NCBI GenBank assembly: GCA_020860805.1
Contig: JAJBTP010000378.1
Coordinates: 1-6,338, forward strand
Length of the DNA stretch: 6,338 nucleotides
Source: Tannerellaceae bacterium
Lineage (GTDB): Bacteria; Bacteroidota; Bacteroidia; Bacteroidales; Tannerellaceae
Direction of reading: 5' to 3'
Position numbers and translations under genes: made by a program. The notes under the pieces were generated by a model. It searched no databases and was not told the origin of the DNA. It saw only the letters and a list, made by a program, of their open reading frames with translations. Below are positions 6,322 through 6,338 of the stretch, piece after piece (the stretch's first letter is position 1; each line of letters starts with the position of its first letter).

Positions 6322-6338
6322 CAGTATAAAAATAGTAC

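Overview
The window looks like chromosomal DNA of a Bacteroidales bacterium (phylum Bacteroidota). Three things point there. Genes lack Shine-Dalgarno sequences. Several intergenic gaps hold the Bacteroidota promoter pattern TTG - 18 to 20 nt - TAnnTTTG. The gene families (a DUF6377-type membrane regulator, a single-chain FeoA-FeoB iron transporter, and a tiny Cys-rich partner behind FeoB) are typical of that order. I cannot name a genus from sequence alone.

Layout, left to right. Positions 2-1609 (+) hold the 3' part of a gene whose start lies before the window: a membrane-anchored sensor/regulator with a periplasmic helical-repeat domain, one membrane helix, a coiled coil and a C-terminal helix-turn-helix. 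It converges, with a 25-nt gap, on a Blc-type lipocalin lipoprotein (1635-2192, -). A 147-nt divergent intergenic region follows, then a two-helix membrane protein (2340-2922, +) that is split by one extra A in an A7 run. That gene converges on a short, divergent HPPK (FolK)-like gene (2938-3315, -). A 168-nt divergent intergenic region carries two good Bacteroidota promoters facing away from each other, with a perfect 8-4-8 inverted repeat lying against the -33 element of the rightward one. The rightward promoter drives the ferrous-iron operon: fused feoAB (3484-5985) and, 12 nt later, a 51-residue FeoB-associated Cys-rich membrane protein (5998-6153). After the operon comes a G/C-rich palindromic repeat-like element (6172-6225) and then a strong rightward promoter at the window edge, whose gene lies outside.

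The coherent functional unit is the Feo system. FeoAB imports Fe2+ across the inner membrane, the small Cys-rich protein is probably its partner, and the inverted repeat is a reasonable candidate for the metal-responsive operator. The other genes look independent of each other. I see no mobile element, CRISPR array, tRNA or rRNA, and no convincing new multi-gene system. The points most worth checking are the frameshifted membrane protein, the HPPK-like protein missing catalytic residues, and the candidate feo operator. No gene-free stretch exceeds 300 bases.
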